This document shows, in pieces, positions 1-8,769 of a DNA stretch of 64,000 nt. Under the pieces are notes generated by a model. That model had not been told where the DNA came from. It was given only the letters and a program-made list of their open reading frames with translations, and did not search any database. The position numbers and the translations under genes are program-made. Source of the DNA: Myxococcales bacterium (lineage in GTDB: Bacteria > Myxococcota_A > UBA796 > GCA-2862545); NCBI GenBank assembly GCA_019634415.1, contig JAHQVJ010000041.1:92075-156074 (forward strand), in the 5' to 3' direction. The stretch's first letter is position 1; each line of letters starts with the position of its first letter.

Positions 1-298
1 AGGGGTGCGCGCGCGCCTGCAGGCACCCGTCCACCTCGGACCGTGCGTGCTCGACCATCGAACGACGCATCACCAGGGCGGCGGGATTCAACAGCTGTGC
101 GCTCGGGCTCTCTGCCACGGCAGTAAATGCGCCACCCATTGCGCGCATTCGAGCGCTTCCGAGCGTGCCCGGCTCGGAAAATTCCAAGGGGTTCGCCGAC
201 GCCAAGACGACACCCAATGCGGCCCACCACATTAGTGGTCCGCCCTGGTATTGAACAGCATCTTGTGGCCGCGCTCGATTTTGGGGTACGGAGAACGC
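1..298. other. Left-edge stretch without a recognised gene
   Basis: I see no convincing coding sequence here. The short open frames lack a ribosome-binding site and a plausible protein. One overlapping frame that runs on into the rhomboid gene encodes a run of histidines only because it is a shadow of Thr/Ile/Val codons. The stretch presumably carries the promoter of the rhomboid gene, but no clear -35/-10 pair stands out. Confidence 0.5.
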
Positions 299-913
299 AT
301 GGCGAACACCATCAGCACCCACCAACCCGGTCCACTCCAATCCGCGGCAGCGGGTGTCACCACCATCACCACCGTGGTGGTGGGGCTCTGGTTCATCCAC
401 GCGGTGAACGTGGCTGTGGGGCTCAACGGGTATGGCATCGTGCCGCGCACGGTGGATGGGCTGTCGGGGATCATCGCAGCGCCGTTCTTACATGGTTCCG
501 TGAGCCACATCGCGCTGAATACCGTGTCGCTGGCCATCCTGGGTTCCATCACCATGGTGCGCAGACGCGCGGACTTCTTCCTGGTCTCGGCGGTCAGCGC
601 CTTCACGTCGGGGCTCGGGGTGTGGTTGATCGGCGCGGCGGGCACCACCACCATCGGCGCCAGCGGTGTGATCTTTGGCTACCTCGGATTTCTCATGGCC
701 CGGGGATTCTTCGAGCGCAGCCTGTCCGCCATCGCGTTGTCGGCCATCGTGATCTGGTTCTTCGGTGGCATGGTGTGGGGCGTGCTGCCCACGGTGGGCC
801 CGATGATCAGCTGGGAGGCCCACTTGTTTGGCTTCCTGGGGGGCGTGGGCACGGCCCGCGTGCTCGGCAAGGGCATTCGCCGCGAGCGGCGTCGTCAGCT
901 CGCCTCGGCGTGA
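299..913 (+). CDS. Rhomboid family intramembrane serine protease
   Basis: The 204-residue polytopic protein would cleave membrane substrates within the bilayer. It keeps the rhomboid signature: His65/His70 and Asn74 on the second helix (HGSVSHIALN), the GASG motif at 120-123 with nucleophile Ser122, and the partner His175 in WEAHLFGFLGG. At about 200 residues it is near the minimal six-helix rhomboid core, with no extra domain. The start at 299 is preferred over the ATG at 251 because GGAG lies about 8 bases upstream and the shorter protein begins close to the first helix. The 3' end overlaps the convergent HEAT gene by 19 bases. The substrate is unknown. Confidence 0.85.
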   Translation: MANTISTHQPGPLQSAAAGVTTITTVVVGLWFIHAVNVAVGLNGYGIVPRTVDGLSGIIAAPFLHGSVSHIALNTVSLAILGSITMVRRRADFFLVSAVSAFTSGLGVWLIGAAGTTTIGASGVIFGYLGFLMARGFFERSLSAIALSAIVIWFFGGMVWGVLPTVGPMISWEAHLFGFLGGVGTARVLGKGIRRERRRQLASA

Positions 914-1449
914 CGTCGCAGGAACTCCACCGCTAGCTGCAGGACCACGCGCACCCGCGCGTCCGGCTCGTGCTCGGTACGCGCCGTGAGGGATGGGAGC
1001 AGATCGGGCCACGCCACCGCTCCGGCGGTCTGAGCGGCCGCCTTTCGCACGCGCCAGCTCGAGTCCGACAGCGCGCGGGCCACGGCTGGCTGGCCCACGT
1101 GTGCGGGCGTGTTGGCCGCCGCCGACACCGCGAAGAGCCGTACCGACTCGTCGGGGTCTGACGTCAGCTCGTCGAGCAAGTCGACGGCTTGGGCGAAGTA
1201 GTGGGTGAGCACCGTGAGCCTCGTGATGGCCACGCCGCGGACATACTCGGAGGGGTGTCGGGCTCCCGCCGCCAGGGACTCCAGGTCGTCGTCCGTGACG
1301 GTCTTCGTCTCGGCGATCTCGATGAAGGCATCGATGACGGCGGACAACGCATCGCGATCACCCGGATCCGTGACCACCTCGTCGAAGTTCGCCAGCTCCA
1401 CGTCGCGGGAGAAGGAGAAGAGCCGGGGCTTTCTCCGTCGCTTCGACAT
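895..1449 (-). CDS. HEAT-repeat protein
   Basis: This 184-residue soluble protein begins with a basic tail (MSKRRRKPR) followed by helical pairs of HEAT type. Examples are the segments around HPSEYVRGVAITRL, PDESVRLFAVSAAA and SSWRVRKAAAQTAG, with the usual D/P-x-x-x-V-R spacing. Such arrays bind other proteins; no enzymatic motif is visible. The start at 1449 has GAGGAG 11 bases upstream, and the 17-codon extension to 1500 has no such site. It lies 79 bases downstream of the SLC13 permease on the same strand and could be its third operon member. It converges on the rhomboid gene. The partner is not predictable. Confidence 0.7.
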   Translation of the reverse strand: MSKRRRKPRLFSFSRDVELANFDEVVTDPGDRDALSAVIDAFIEIAETKTVTDDDLESLAAGARHPSEYVRGVAITRLTVLTHYFAQAVDLLDELTSDPDESVRLFAVSAAANTPAHVGQPAVARALSDSSWRVRKAAAQTAGAVAWPDLLPSLTARTEHEPDARVRVVLQLAVEFLRRHAEAS

Positions 1450-1528
1450 CGCGTCTGCGTCTCCTCGACTCCGCATCCCCCGCGGAGCTCTCACCGTCAC
1501 GGCCGTATCCCAGGAGCTGCCGTCGTGC

Positions 1529-3031
1529 TCAGGTCGGGAACGCCCATGGCGCCAGCCCGAGGGCCACCAGGCTGGCCACCAGGGCCAGGCTCAGGTTGAG
1601 CACCAGGCCCGCCGATGCCATGTCTCCAGGGCTCACGTCACCCCCCTGAGCAGCGATGGCGTTGGGCGGGGTGGCCACGGGCATCATGAAGGCGCAGCTC
1701 GCGCTGATGGTGGCCGGCACCATCCACACCATCGGGTCCATGCCCGCCGAGGCAGCCCCTGCGGCCAGCAGCGGCAGCAGGATCTGGGTGGTGGCGGTGT
1801 TGCTGGTGAGCTCCGTGAGGAAGGTGACCCCCAAGCAGATCACCAACACGTCCACGCCACTCGGCAGGGCCGTGAGCCACTGCGTGCCCTGCGCCAGCCA
1901 CTCCGTCAGTCCCGAGGCGCCGATGGTGGTGGCTAGGGAGAACCCGCCCCCCAGCAAGAAGATCACGCTCCATGGCAGGTGTCGCTCTGCGTCGCGGAAG
2001 TCCATCACGAAGCCGGCCGGTGCGTCGGCCGTGGGCCCCTTCGGCAGCAGGAACAAGACGATGGCAGCCCCCACGGCGACCCATGCGTCGTCCACCAGTC
2101 CGGCCAGACCCGTCGCCTCGGACCATCCGGGCAGCTGCACGATGCCCAGATCCACCGGCCGGCGGGTGAGCCAGAGGCCCATCGCCCCCGCCACCACCGC
2201 GAGCACCGAGCGCTCCCCGGGCCGCCACTGGGGCAGGGGGGGAGCCGGAACGGCGCGCCCTTCGTCGGTCACCAGCATGCGGGTGATCACGAACCACGCC
2301 ACCGGGATGGCCAGCACCGTGAAGGGGATCCCCACCAGCATCCACTGGGCGAAGCTGACGTCGCGCCCCACCTGGTCCACCGTGACCTGGGCGAACACCG
2401 CGTTGGGGAACGTGCCGATGAGGGTGGCCACGCCGCCGATGCTCGCCGCGTAGGCCAGGGCCAGGGCGTAGGCGCTGCGGGCGCGGCCACGCGCCCCGGC
2501 CTGATCGGCCATCAGCAGGGCGAGGGGCAGCATCATCACGGTGGTGGCGGTGTTGGACACCAGGCCCGAGAGCAAGGCGGAGGCCACCATGAGGCCGAGC
2601 ACGGTGCGACGTGGGCTCGCCCGCAGCGCTGCCGGACGGAGCAGCACCGCCACGAGCCGCTCGTGCAGCCCCACCACCTCCATGGCGCGACCTAGCAGGA
2701 AGCCGCCCAGCATCAAGAAGATCAGCGGGTGGGCATAGGGAGCGGAGGCCTCCTTGATCGACACGATGCCGAGCGCTGGGAACGCCACCAGGGGCACCAG
2801 GGCCGTGATGGTGATCGGGAGCACGCCGCCGAGCCACCACAGGGCCATCAGGATCGTGACGCCCAGCGTGCGCCAGCCCTGGACCGTCAGCCCGTCGGGA
2901 GGATCGCTGGCGGCGATGGTGGCGCAGCAGAGCAGTCCCAGCAGCACGCCCGTCAGCCGGTAGGCTGGCTTGGTCTGTAGCTGCTCCCAGACGGCCACGG
3001 CTTGCCCCAGGGCAGCCAGCGCAGTCTTCAT
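1529..3031 (-). CDS. SLC13/DASS family anion permease
   Basis: The 500-residue inner-membrane protein has about 11-12 hydrophobic segments and both diagnostic DASS Ser-Asn-Thr motifs in matching halves: SNTATTVMMLP near residue 160 and TSNTATTQILLP near 405. This points to the inverted-repeat fold of sodium-coupled dicarboxylate, sulfate or phosphate symporters; the substrate cannot be read from sequence. Its ATG overlaps the TGA of the upstream phospholipase C-like gene (ATGA at 3028-3031), so the two are almost certainly translationally coupled. The pairing suggests import of an anion released by the exported hydrolase, phosphate being the simple guess (inference). Length is typical of the family. 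Confidence 0.85.
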   Translation of the reverse strand: MKTALAALGQAVAVWEQLQTKPAYRLTGVLLGLLCCATIAASDPPDGLTVQGWRTLGVTILMALWWLGGVLPITITALVPLVAFPALGIVSIKEASAPYAHPLIFLMLGGFLLGRAMEVVGLHERLVAVLLRPAALRASPRRTVLGLMVASALLSGLVSNTATTVMMLPLALLMADQAGARGRARSAYALALAYAASIGGVATLIGTFPNAVFAQVTVDQVGRDVSFAQWMLVGIPFTVLAIPVAWFVITRMLVTDEGRAVPAPPLPQWRPGERSVLAVVAGAMGLWLTRRPVDLGIVQLPGWSEATGLAGLVDDAWVAVGAAIVLFLLPKGPTADAPAGFVMDFRDAERHLPWSVIFLLGGGFSLATTIGASGLTEWLAQGTQWLTALPSGVDVLVICLGVTFLTELTSNTATTQILLPLLAAGAASAGMDPMVWMVPATISASCAFMMPVATPPNAIAAQGGDVSPGDMASAGLVLNLSLALVASLVALGLAPWAFPT

Positions 3032-4410
3032 CGAGGAACCCAGAGGCCCTGCTCACCGAAGCGGGTCCACAGCCCCCACGCCGTCTCCTTCATCTGGTCG
3101 GTGTGGTCGAGGTGCGGTGCGAGGCGCGCCAGCACGTCGCGCAGCTCCGGCTGTCCCGAGCGCTCCCCCGCCTTGTCGCACTCCGCCGCGATCTCCTCCT
3201 CGGAGCGCTCGATGGTGGGGAGCACGATGGGGGCCTTCGGCGTGCCCATGGCCAGTGCCTCGGTGTCGAGCAGCTCGCCCAGGTCGTTGCTCGCTGCGTT
3301 GCGTGCGGTCAGCGGGGGCAGATCGTACTGGCTCTGGATGAAGCGGATGGCGGCGGTGTGGTCGAACTGCACGTTGCTGACCACGTTCCGCACATAGGGG
3401 CCCGCCACGAAGGCCGGCACGCGAAAGCCCAGCTGGTCGAACCCCAGGTCGGCGTGGTCGTCGTCGGTCAGGGGTGGGGGCACGTGGTCGTAGAAGCCGC
3501 CTGCTTCGTCGTAGGTCACGATGAACAGGCAGCGGTCCCAGTAGCGGGAGCGCGCCAGCGCCTCGTAGATGCTCGCGATGAACAGCTGTCCCAGCAGCGG
3601 ATGGTGAGGCGGGTGGTCGTCGTTGAAGGAGGCTGCGGCGTCCACGCAGACCACCGGGGGCAGGATCCCCGCCTCCACCTCGGCGTAGAAGTTGTCGATC
3701 CGCTTCAGCCGGCCCTGCCAGTTCGCCGTGTTCCACAGCCCCAGCGTGGGCAGATCCGTGAAGTAGTAGCTCCAGTCGACTCCCGCCTCCTGCAGCTGGT
3801 CCCAGATCGTGGTGGCCGAGTAGGGGCGACCCTTGGGCAGGTCGTTGGTCCGGATCCCCTGGGACGTGCCCGCGTGCCAGTAGATCCGGTTCGGCCATGT
3901 GCTCGACAGCACGCTCGAGAACCAGCGCTCGCACAGGGCGTAGGCGTCTGCCAGGGCATAGGAGATGGGCTGCATGGACCGGGTCTGGTAGGCCATCACC
4001 TGCGACAGATCGAAGTCCTCTCCCTTGTTGTCGTTCTGATAGGCGCGCACGAATCCGCCGCAGCTGCCGCCGTCGAGCTGCTCTCGGGAGGTGTTCCAGC
4101 CGTGGGGCGGATCGGGCTCCGTGCAGGGGTCCACGAGCTGTGTGGGGTACACCGGGGTGCCGTCGATGGCGGCGTTGAACAGGTCGGGCCGAAGGCCGTC
4201 CACGTCGGTGCGGCCCTCCACCAGCGACAAGCTGCCGAACACGTGATCGAAGCTGCGATTCTCCATCATCAGCATCACGATGGTGTCGATGCTGCCCGGC
4301 TCCACCACCGAGGTCGTCGTGGAGGAGGAGGACGGCCCGTCCCCGCACGCCGCCAGGCCCGCCGTGGCACCGATTCCCTGCAAGATCCTGCGTCGTGGCA
4401 GCTTGTTCAT
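3028..4410 (-). CDS. Exported phospholipase C/acid phosphatase-family hydrolase (Tat lipoprotein)
   Basis: The 460-residue protein belongs to the phosphoesterase family of non-haemolytic phospholipase C and AcpA acid phosphatase. Its N-terminus (PRRRILQG, then LAAC with Cys22) combines a twin-arginine signal with a lipobox, so the folded enzyme is probably exported and lipid-anchored. Family motifs are ENRSFDH at 50-56 and TYDEAGGFYDHV at 299-310, containing metal-binding and nucleophile-side residues, with FDH at 349-351. The substrate could be phospholipids or phosphomonoesters. It is the first gene of a coupled pair with the SLC13 permease. The start at 4410 fits the signal peptide; the frame stays open upstream but without a signal sequence. 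Divergent from a Ser/Thr kinase gene. Confidence 0.85.
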   Translation of the reverse strand: MNKLPRRRILQGIGATAGLAACGDGPSSSSTTTSVVEPGSIDTIVMLMMENRSFDHVFGSLSLVEGRTDVDGLRPDLFNAAIDGTPVYPTQLVDPCTEPDPPHGWNTSREQLDGGSCGGFVRAYQNDNKGEDFDLSQVMAYQTRSMQPISYALADAYALCERWFSSVLSSTWPNRIYWHAGTSQGIRTNDLPKGRPYSATTIWDQLQEAGVDWSYYFTDLPTLGLWNTANWQGRLKRIDNFYAEVEAGILPPVVCVDAAASFNDDHPPHHPLLGQLFIASIYEALARSRYWDRCLFIVTYDEAGGFYDHVPPPLTDDDHADLGFDQLGFRVPAFVAGPYVRNVVSNVQFDHTAAIRFIQSQYDLPPLTARNAASNDLGELLDTEALAMGTPKAPIVLPTIERSEEEIAAECDKAGERSGQPELRDVLARLAPHLDHTDQMKETAWGLWTRFGEQGLWVPR

Positions 4411-4479
4411 CGTCGTCCTCCCCCCGCACACCCGGGATACCTGTGGTGGGTGCAAGGGGTCAAGGGGGGGGACCGTTCG

Positions 4480-4499
4480 CCAGGCCGTCCAATGCCTGG
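4480..4499. promoter_or_regulatory. Inverted repeat between phospholipase and kinase genes
   Basis: CCAGGC (4480-4485) and GCCTGG (4494-4499) form a perfect 6-bp inverted repeat with an 8-base spacer in the 222-bp divergent intergenic region. Spacing is compatible with a dimeric operator. A second small hairpin, GGCGG (4615-4619)/CCGCC (4625-4629), sits just before the kinase start. No regulator is assigned. Confidence 0.3.
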
Positions 4500-4632
4500 T
4501 GGTGGTGGATCGCGGCGACGAACGAAATGCGAGCGGATTGTGGAAGCCAGCGTGCAGTCCCGACCGGTGTTTCGGAGGAACGTGCCCGCGTTGGCGCTCG
4601 ATGCGTAGGTGCTGGGCGGATAGACCGCCTGC

Positions 4633-5637
4633 GTGGTTGGTCCGGTTGACGACAACGACCCTTGGTTGAACGTCATGCTGGCCGGCGGGAGGTATCGCCT
4701 CACGTCTCGGTTGGCCCGCGGAGCCATGGGAGCCGTGTTTCGCGGTGTGGATCAATCCACCGGTGCCGATGTGGCCATCAAGATCCTCGATCTGGTGCAT
4801 CAGCAACCCGACAAGCGCACCCGTTCGCAGGCGCGCTTCTTCCGAGAGGCGTCGCTGCTGTCTCGGCTGCATCATCCGCACACCGTCCGCATCTACGACT
4901 ACGGCGCCGAGCGCGGGTATCCGTGGCTCGCCATGGAGCTCATCGGCGGGCAGCCGCTGGAACGGATCATGGGGGACCGTCCCATGCCCGCGCTGCGGGT
5001 GGTGCGCATCGTGCAGCAGATCTGTGCGTCGTTGTCGGAGGCCCACTCGATGGGGCTCGTGCACCGCGATCTGAAGCCGGCCAACGTGTTGGTGCAGACC
5101 CACGAGGGCGGTGACTTCGTGAAGGTGGTGGACTTCGGGCTGGTGAAGCCCGTGCGCACCACCGAGGAGCTCACCGTGAAGGGGCTGCTGGTGGGCACCC
5201 CCATGTACATGTCGCCCGAGCAGATCCGGGGTGAGCAGGATCTCGATCAGCGCTCCGATCTGTATGGGCTGGGCGTGCTCATGTATCGGTGCCTGATGGG
5301 GCATCATCCCTTCCCTCACGAAGCCACGGCCGCCGTGCTGGTGGCCCACATCAACGAAGCTCCGGCACCCATCCCCGCGAGCCTCGGCCTGCCCGAGTCC
5401 CTGTGCCGTGTGGTGATGCTGTGCCTCGAGAAGGACCGGCGCCGCCGCGTCCAGACGGTGGATCTGCTCGCCGAGGAGCTGCACCACATCGAGGCCGAGC
5501 TGGCTGCGAGGCACGCTCCGCGGTCGTCGCGCTTGCTCATGACCACCCTGTTCGCGCTGGGGGTCGGCGTGATGGTCTGTGGTGGGCTGGCAGCGCTCGT
5601 GGGATTCGCCGTGGCCCAGGTGATGCTGGGCCAGTGA
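4633..5637 (+). CDS. Hanks-type Ser/Thr protein kinase with C-terminal membrane anchor
   Basis: The 334-residue protein has a complete kinase core: a glycine-rich loop around GAMGAV, VAIK with Lys50, HRDLKPAN at 144-151, DFG at 167-169 and a PMYMSPEQ activation-segment end. The HRD arginine is present, so it should be regulated through the activation loop. One hydrophobic segment (about 304-326) follows, leaving almost no extracytoplasmic part, so no sensor domain is evident. The GTG at 4633 is taken as start; an alternative ATG at 4675 lies immediately before the kinase fold, and neither has a strong ribosome-binding site. It converges on the DUF2301-like gene with a 4-base gap. Substrates unknown. 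Confidence 0.85.
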   Translation: MVGPVDDNDPWLNVMLAGGRYRLTSRLARGAMGAVFRGVDQSTGADVAIKILDLVHQQPDKRTRSQARFFREASLLSRLHHPHTVRIYDYGAERGYPWLAMELIGGQPLERIMGDRPMPALRVVRIVQQICASLSEAHSMGLVHRDLKPANVLVQTHEGGDFVKVVDFGLVKPVRTTEELTVKGLLVGTPMYMSPEQIRGEQDLDQRSDLYGLGVLMYRCLMGHHPFPHEATAAVLVAHINEAPAPIPASLGLPESLCRVVMLCLEKDRRRRVQTVDLLAEELHHIEAELAARHAPRSSRLLMTTLFALGVGVMVCGGLAALVGFAVAQVMLGQ

Positions 5638-5641
5638 GCGG

Positions 5642-6211
5642 TCAGATCTGGTAGGCCGCCTTGTTTCCGATGTCGAAGTGCAGCGGCATGCGCCACTTGG
5701 CCACCGCCAGGGCCCCGACGATCAGGCCCGCGACCCCCAACAGGATCGCCGCCACGGCCGGGTAGCCCGCCAGCATGGGAGCCAGCGACGTGGCGAGCAG
5801 GGCCGGAACACCTCGTAGGCCCCAGATCTTGAAGCAGAACTGCTCCTTGAGGGCCAAGGCCGACAGCGCCACGAACAGGAAGCCCAGCCCTGCGGTGGCG
5901 ACCCAGTGCCCCACTGTGCCAGCCAGCGCGATGCCCAGGAACGACATCGCCGCGCCCGTCCAGGCCGCGACGCCCACCACCCACCGGATCCGCTTGTCGT
6001 ACAGGTGCAGGTCCGCCACCGCCAGCGCGGTCGTGACGAGCACGGCTGCATGGGGCAGCCAGGTCGGAAGGGACAGGTCCGCCGCCGACAGCCCCTCGAC
6101 GGCAGGGAACAGCAGCAATGCGACGGCAGCGCCCGAGATGCCAAGGCGGTAGAGGGTGACCGTGAGACGGTCGAAGCCATCTAGCTCAGGGACGTGATTG
6201 GGATCGGCCAT
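5642..6211 (-). CDS. DUF2301-like integral membrane protein
   Basis: The 189-residue protein has five or six hydrophobic segments. It resembles DUF2301 (COG5413-type) membrane proteins, mainly through the motif KEQFCFK near residue 118 and the C-terminal FDIGNKAAY. These correspond to the family's KEAFCF and DIGDKS-like ends as I remember them; no search was run. Its function is unknown. The ATG at 6211 lies 7 bases after the stop of the DUF2254-like gene on the same strand, so the two probably form an operon of membrane proteins. It converges on the kinase gene. The family call is moderate, the membrane topology certain. Confidence 0.65.
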   Translation of the reverse strand: MADPNHVPELDGFDRLTVTLYRLGISGAAVALLLFPAVEGLSAADLSLPTWLPHAAVLVTTALAVADLHLYDKRIRWVVGVAAWTGAAMSFLGIALAGTVGHWVATAGLGFLFVALSALALKEQFCFKIWGLRGVPALLATSLAPMLAGYPAVAAILLGVAGLIVGALAVAKWRMPLHFDIGNKAAYQI

Positions 6212-6218
6212 GGGCCCC

Positions 6219-7760
6219 TCATGCGTCGAACCAGCCGAAGAACGTATCCAGGTACTGACGGCGCGCTGGCTCCAACCAGTCGAAGTTGATCCCGCGGTCC
6301 GACACTTCCCAGTACTCTGCTCGCTCCACCCGCTCGAGCTCCTCGCGGATGGAGGTGAGCCGATCCGCTCGCTCCGTCGACATGTCGTCGAAGATCTGGC
6401 GTGCCGCGTCGGTGGCGTGGGCATTCAGGTAGTAGGTGGCCAGCTTGATCTGCGCCTTTCGCACGCCCCGTAGGCTCTGCTCCTGGGAGCGACCGCCCTC
6501 GGGTTCGCGATCCACCTCGAGGAACAGGCCGAGCAGCTGGTCGTGCCCCTCGGCCTGGGTGCCGTGGGCGTGCTCCAGCAGCGCGCACAGATCGAAGGCC
6601 GCGGTCTCCAACAGGAAGGGGAGGTGTCGCTGGAAGGCGAGCTGCCCGTAGAAGGTGATGTAGCCCGCCACCTCGAGGACCTCGTCGGTCTCTCCCGCGT
6701 TCAGCAGCGCTTCCGCCAGCAGTCGGTACTCGTTGAGCAGGTTGTAGGCCGTGCGCACGTCGCCCGCGTTGATGCCGCTGCGCAGGTAGGTGTTGAGGAA
6801 GCGCACGCACAGACGGACCGTGTGGCCGTCGTTCGCTGTCAGCGCTGCATCCGCCAGCCGACGGGTGTGGATCCCGATCAGGTGGTTGACGTCGTGGACC
6901 TCGTTGACGGCCTCCCCGAAGACCGCCTGGTACTGGCGCAGCACCTTCATCTCGAGCCACGTGCGGCGGCTGCTCAGGGCGCGGACCATGTCGGGATGAA
7001 GCGCGATGAAGTCCTGATCCACCTGCACCAAGGGAGCGCTGTCGAACCACTCCATCGGGAGGTGGCGCTTGTCGCTCACGTGTCGCATGGCCAGCGTCGA
7101 CAGGGCATGCAGCGCCGACAGTGTCAAGGGCTTGTCGTTCTTCTCCACACTGTTCAGTGCGATGTCGCCCAGCTGCTCCACCGCCTGCACGATCCCTTGC
7201 CGTGCGGGTCCCACGGCGAAGGGCGTGCGCTGGGCCGTCAGGAGCTGTGCGATCCCCGTGTTCTGGATGCGCTGCACCACCCGTGACGGAGAGAGGAAGT
7301 CGAAGACGTAGGCGAAGTACGGCAGGATCGCGAGCAGGCTGGCCGTCATGAGCAGGTTGGCCACCAGCGCCATGCCCGAGGGGTAGTGGGGTCCGTTCAG
7401 CGACAGATCGATCCAGATGATCAGCACGCTCGTGACCACGAACGCCGACATCACGAGGCGGTTCACCGGATCGCGCACGAACAGCTCCGTGATCCGGGGG
7501 GTGTAGCGGTTGGCGGCGAGCTCCACGATGATCGCGACCACCGTGATGGTGATGCCGAGCACGCCCACCACCACCTCGGTGAAGCTCGTCAGCGCCTCCT
7601 TGGCCCCCGACGAGGTCCACAGCGCCAGCGGGCTCGGACCATCCGGCCCGTAGTCCATGAACCACAGCACGCCGTACAGCACAGCGCTGGCCAAGTAGAG
7701 CAGCGCGAAGGGCAGGAGCGCCTGCGGCACACCGAAGGGCGGAGGTGTAGGGCGTTGCAT
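6219..7760 (-). CDS. DUF2254-family membrane protein
   Basis: The 513-residue protein has four N-terminal hydrophobic segments (about 15-35, 58-82, 102-122, 130-152) followed by a long helical cytoplasmic part. The second segment and its exit (TEVVVGVLGITITVVAIIVE, then AANRYTPRI) match the DUF2254 pattern. Members have no firmly known function. The start at 7760 gives a short proline-rich tail before the first helix; the 44-codon extension upstream overlaps the divergent lipoprotein gene and lacks a signal. Only 33 bases separate it from that divergent gene, so the promoters must be compact or overlapping. It is followed by the DUF2301-like gene 7 bases downstream. Confidence 0.75.
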   Translation of the reverse strand: MQRPTPPPFGVPQALLPFALLYLASAVLYGVLWFMDYGPDGPSPLALWTSSGAKEALTSFTEVVVGVLGITITVVAIIVELAANRYTPRITELFVRDPVNRLVMSAFVVTSVLIIWIDLSLNGPHYPSGMALVANLLMTASLLAILPYFAYVFDFLSPSRVVQRIQNTGIAQLLTAQRTPFAVGPARQGIVQAVEQLGDIALNSVEKNDKPLTLSALHALSTLAMRHVSDKRHLPMEWFDSAPLVQVDQDFIALHPDMVRALSSRRTWLEMKVLRQYQAVFGEAVNEVHDVNHLIGIHTRRLADAALTANDGHTVRLCVRFLNTYLRSGINAGDVRTAYNLLNEYRLLAEALLNAGETDEVLEVAGYITFYGQLAFQRHLPFLLETAAFDLCALLEHAHGTQAEGHDQLLGLFLEVDREPEGGRSQEQSLRGVRKAQIKLATYYLNAHATDAARQIFDDMSTERADRLTSIREELERVERAEYWEVSDRGINFDWLEPARRQYLDTFFGWFDA

Positions 7761-7793
7761 GCGCGGAGTATAGGTCTGCTGTCGGGAGAGCCC

Positions 7794-8222
7794 ATGCGGT
7801 GGTGCTGGTGTGTGTGGTGGATCGGGTGTGGTGGCTCCCAGCCCTTGCAGCCCGACCTCGACGGAACCTGGGACATCACCTTTGCCGTGCAAAGCCTCGA
7901 CACGTCTCGTGTCGGGTCTGCGGACTTGTCGTGGAACGAGGAGCTGGCCGAGCTTGCCGGCGAGGTCACCATGGTGGAGCCCGACGGTCCTCGCCTGTAC
8001 GACGTCATCGAGGCCGAGGACATCGCCTCGCTGGGGGTGGCGCTACAGCTCGCCGAGCGCACCGGGATCCGCTTGCTCTTCGCAGAGGTGGCGCCCCCCG
8101 AGCAAGGCGCCACGTTCGGAAGCTGGCGTACCCGCTGGGCCAGCACCGAGTGCATCCCGGATGGATGTGGCGAGGATGGCACCATGACGCTGCAGCGATC
8201 AGGCGGCGCGTCGGCCCCGTAG
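7794..8222 (+). CDS. Hypothetical lipoprotein
   Basis: I do not recognise this 142-residue protein. It starts with a short hydrophobic signal ending in a lipobox-like WIGCGG (Cys12), and GGAGAG sits about 9 bases before the ATG. The remainder is acidic and beta-rich in appearance, with TWDITFAVQSL near the start, an AEDIASL segment and a C-terminal Cys pair (ECIPDGCGED). The fold could be a small lipocalin-like or beta-sandwich domain, but nothing decisive is visible. It is divergent from the DUF2254-like gene, and its 3' end overlaps the convergent HAD-like gene by 24 bases. Confidence 0.65.
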   Translation: MRWCWCVWWIGCGGSQPLQPDLDGTWDITFAVQSLDTSRVGSADLSWNEELAELAGEVTMVEPDGPRLYDVIEAEDIASLGVALQLAERTGIRLLFAEVAPPEQGATFGSWRTRWASTECIPDGCGEDGTMTLQRSGGASAP

Positions 8223-8687
8223 CTGGGCCACGGTGGCGGGCCAGTCGGCGACGTGGATCGTCCACTGGGGAGGTGCCTCGGTCTGCTCGCCGAAGAGGTA
8301 CAGCCGCGGCACGAGCCCGCGCATGTGCACCAGTACGTCCCGTCGGTCGTCCACGAAGTCCGTGAGACCGAGCTCCATGGCGATGGGAGCCTTCTCGTGC
8401 CGCTTCAGGCAGAATCGCAGGTGCCCCGAAGGGACGCCCGTGGTGCGGTAGAAGTCGTGGTGATCGAGCCAGGCGCGCGTCTTGCGCTGCACGCTCGGAC
8501 CGCACTTCGAGACGAGCCAGACCTCGTCGAAGCGGTCCACCAACGTGCGGATCGCCGAGAACGCTCCGGGTGCGGGTGGCGTGGACATCGCGTCGTCGAG
8601 CTGCGTGCCCAGGAAGCTCGTGTCTGCCCGTCCATCCACGATGGGGCCGATGATCACCTTGCCGATGTCGAGTCCGAGTCGTGCCAT
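8199..8687 (-). CDS. HAD-like phosphatase/nucleotidase-type protein
   Basis: The 162-residue cytosolic protein resembles small HAD-superfamily proteins. It begins with LGLDIGKVI, where the first Asp would be the nucleophile, and continues with VWLVSKCG (motif II-like Ser), KTRAWLDHH, a KAP lysine and TDFVDDRRDVL as the acidic motif IV. The DIG instead of DxD at motif I is unusual and may weaken or change phosphatase chemistry. AGGAGG lies 8 bases before the ATG, supporting this start. It is transcribed away from the LysR-type regulator across an 82-bp AT-rich gap holding an inverted repeat, so it is a likely target of that regulator. Confidence 0.6.
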   Translation of the reverse strand: MARLGLDIGKVIIGPIVDGRADTSFLGTQLDDAMSTPPAPGAFSAIRTLVDRFDEVWLVSKCGPSVQRKTRAWLDHHDFYRTTGVPSGHLRFCLKRHEKAPIAMELGLTDFVDDRRDVLVHMRGLVPRLYLFGEQTEAPPQWTIHVADWPATVAQLRGRRAA

Positions 8688-8730
8688 GTGCAACCTCCTC
8701 TTCCTCTGGACTAGGTCGCGGCATGTTCGG

Positions 8731-8761
8731 AATCGACTATTAGAATTCGATTGTCTATAGT
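8731..8761. promoter_or_regulatory. AT-rich promoter/operator between HAD-like and lysR-type genes
   Basis: AATCGA (8731-8736) and TCGATT (8747-8752) form a perfect 6-10-6 inverted repeat in an otherwise GC-rich region. It overlaps a possible sigma-70-like promoter reading towards the LysR gene: TCGACT (8733-8738), 17 bases, TATAGT (8756-8761). The position, between a LysR-type gene and its divergent neighbour, is the usual site of autoregulation for this family. Confidence 0.45.
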
Positions 8762-8769
8762 GAATATTG

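Noticed and set aside
127..936. Frame encoding a run of five histidines near 345-375, looking like a vector His-tag
   Set aside because: It is a shadow of the rhomboid gene, where the same bases encode Thr-Thr-Ile-Thr-Thr-Val; no cloning-vector sequence surrounds it.
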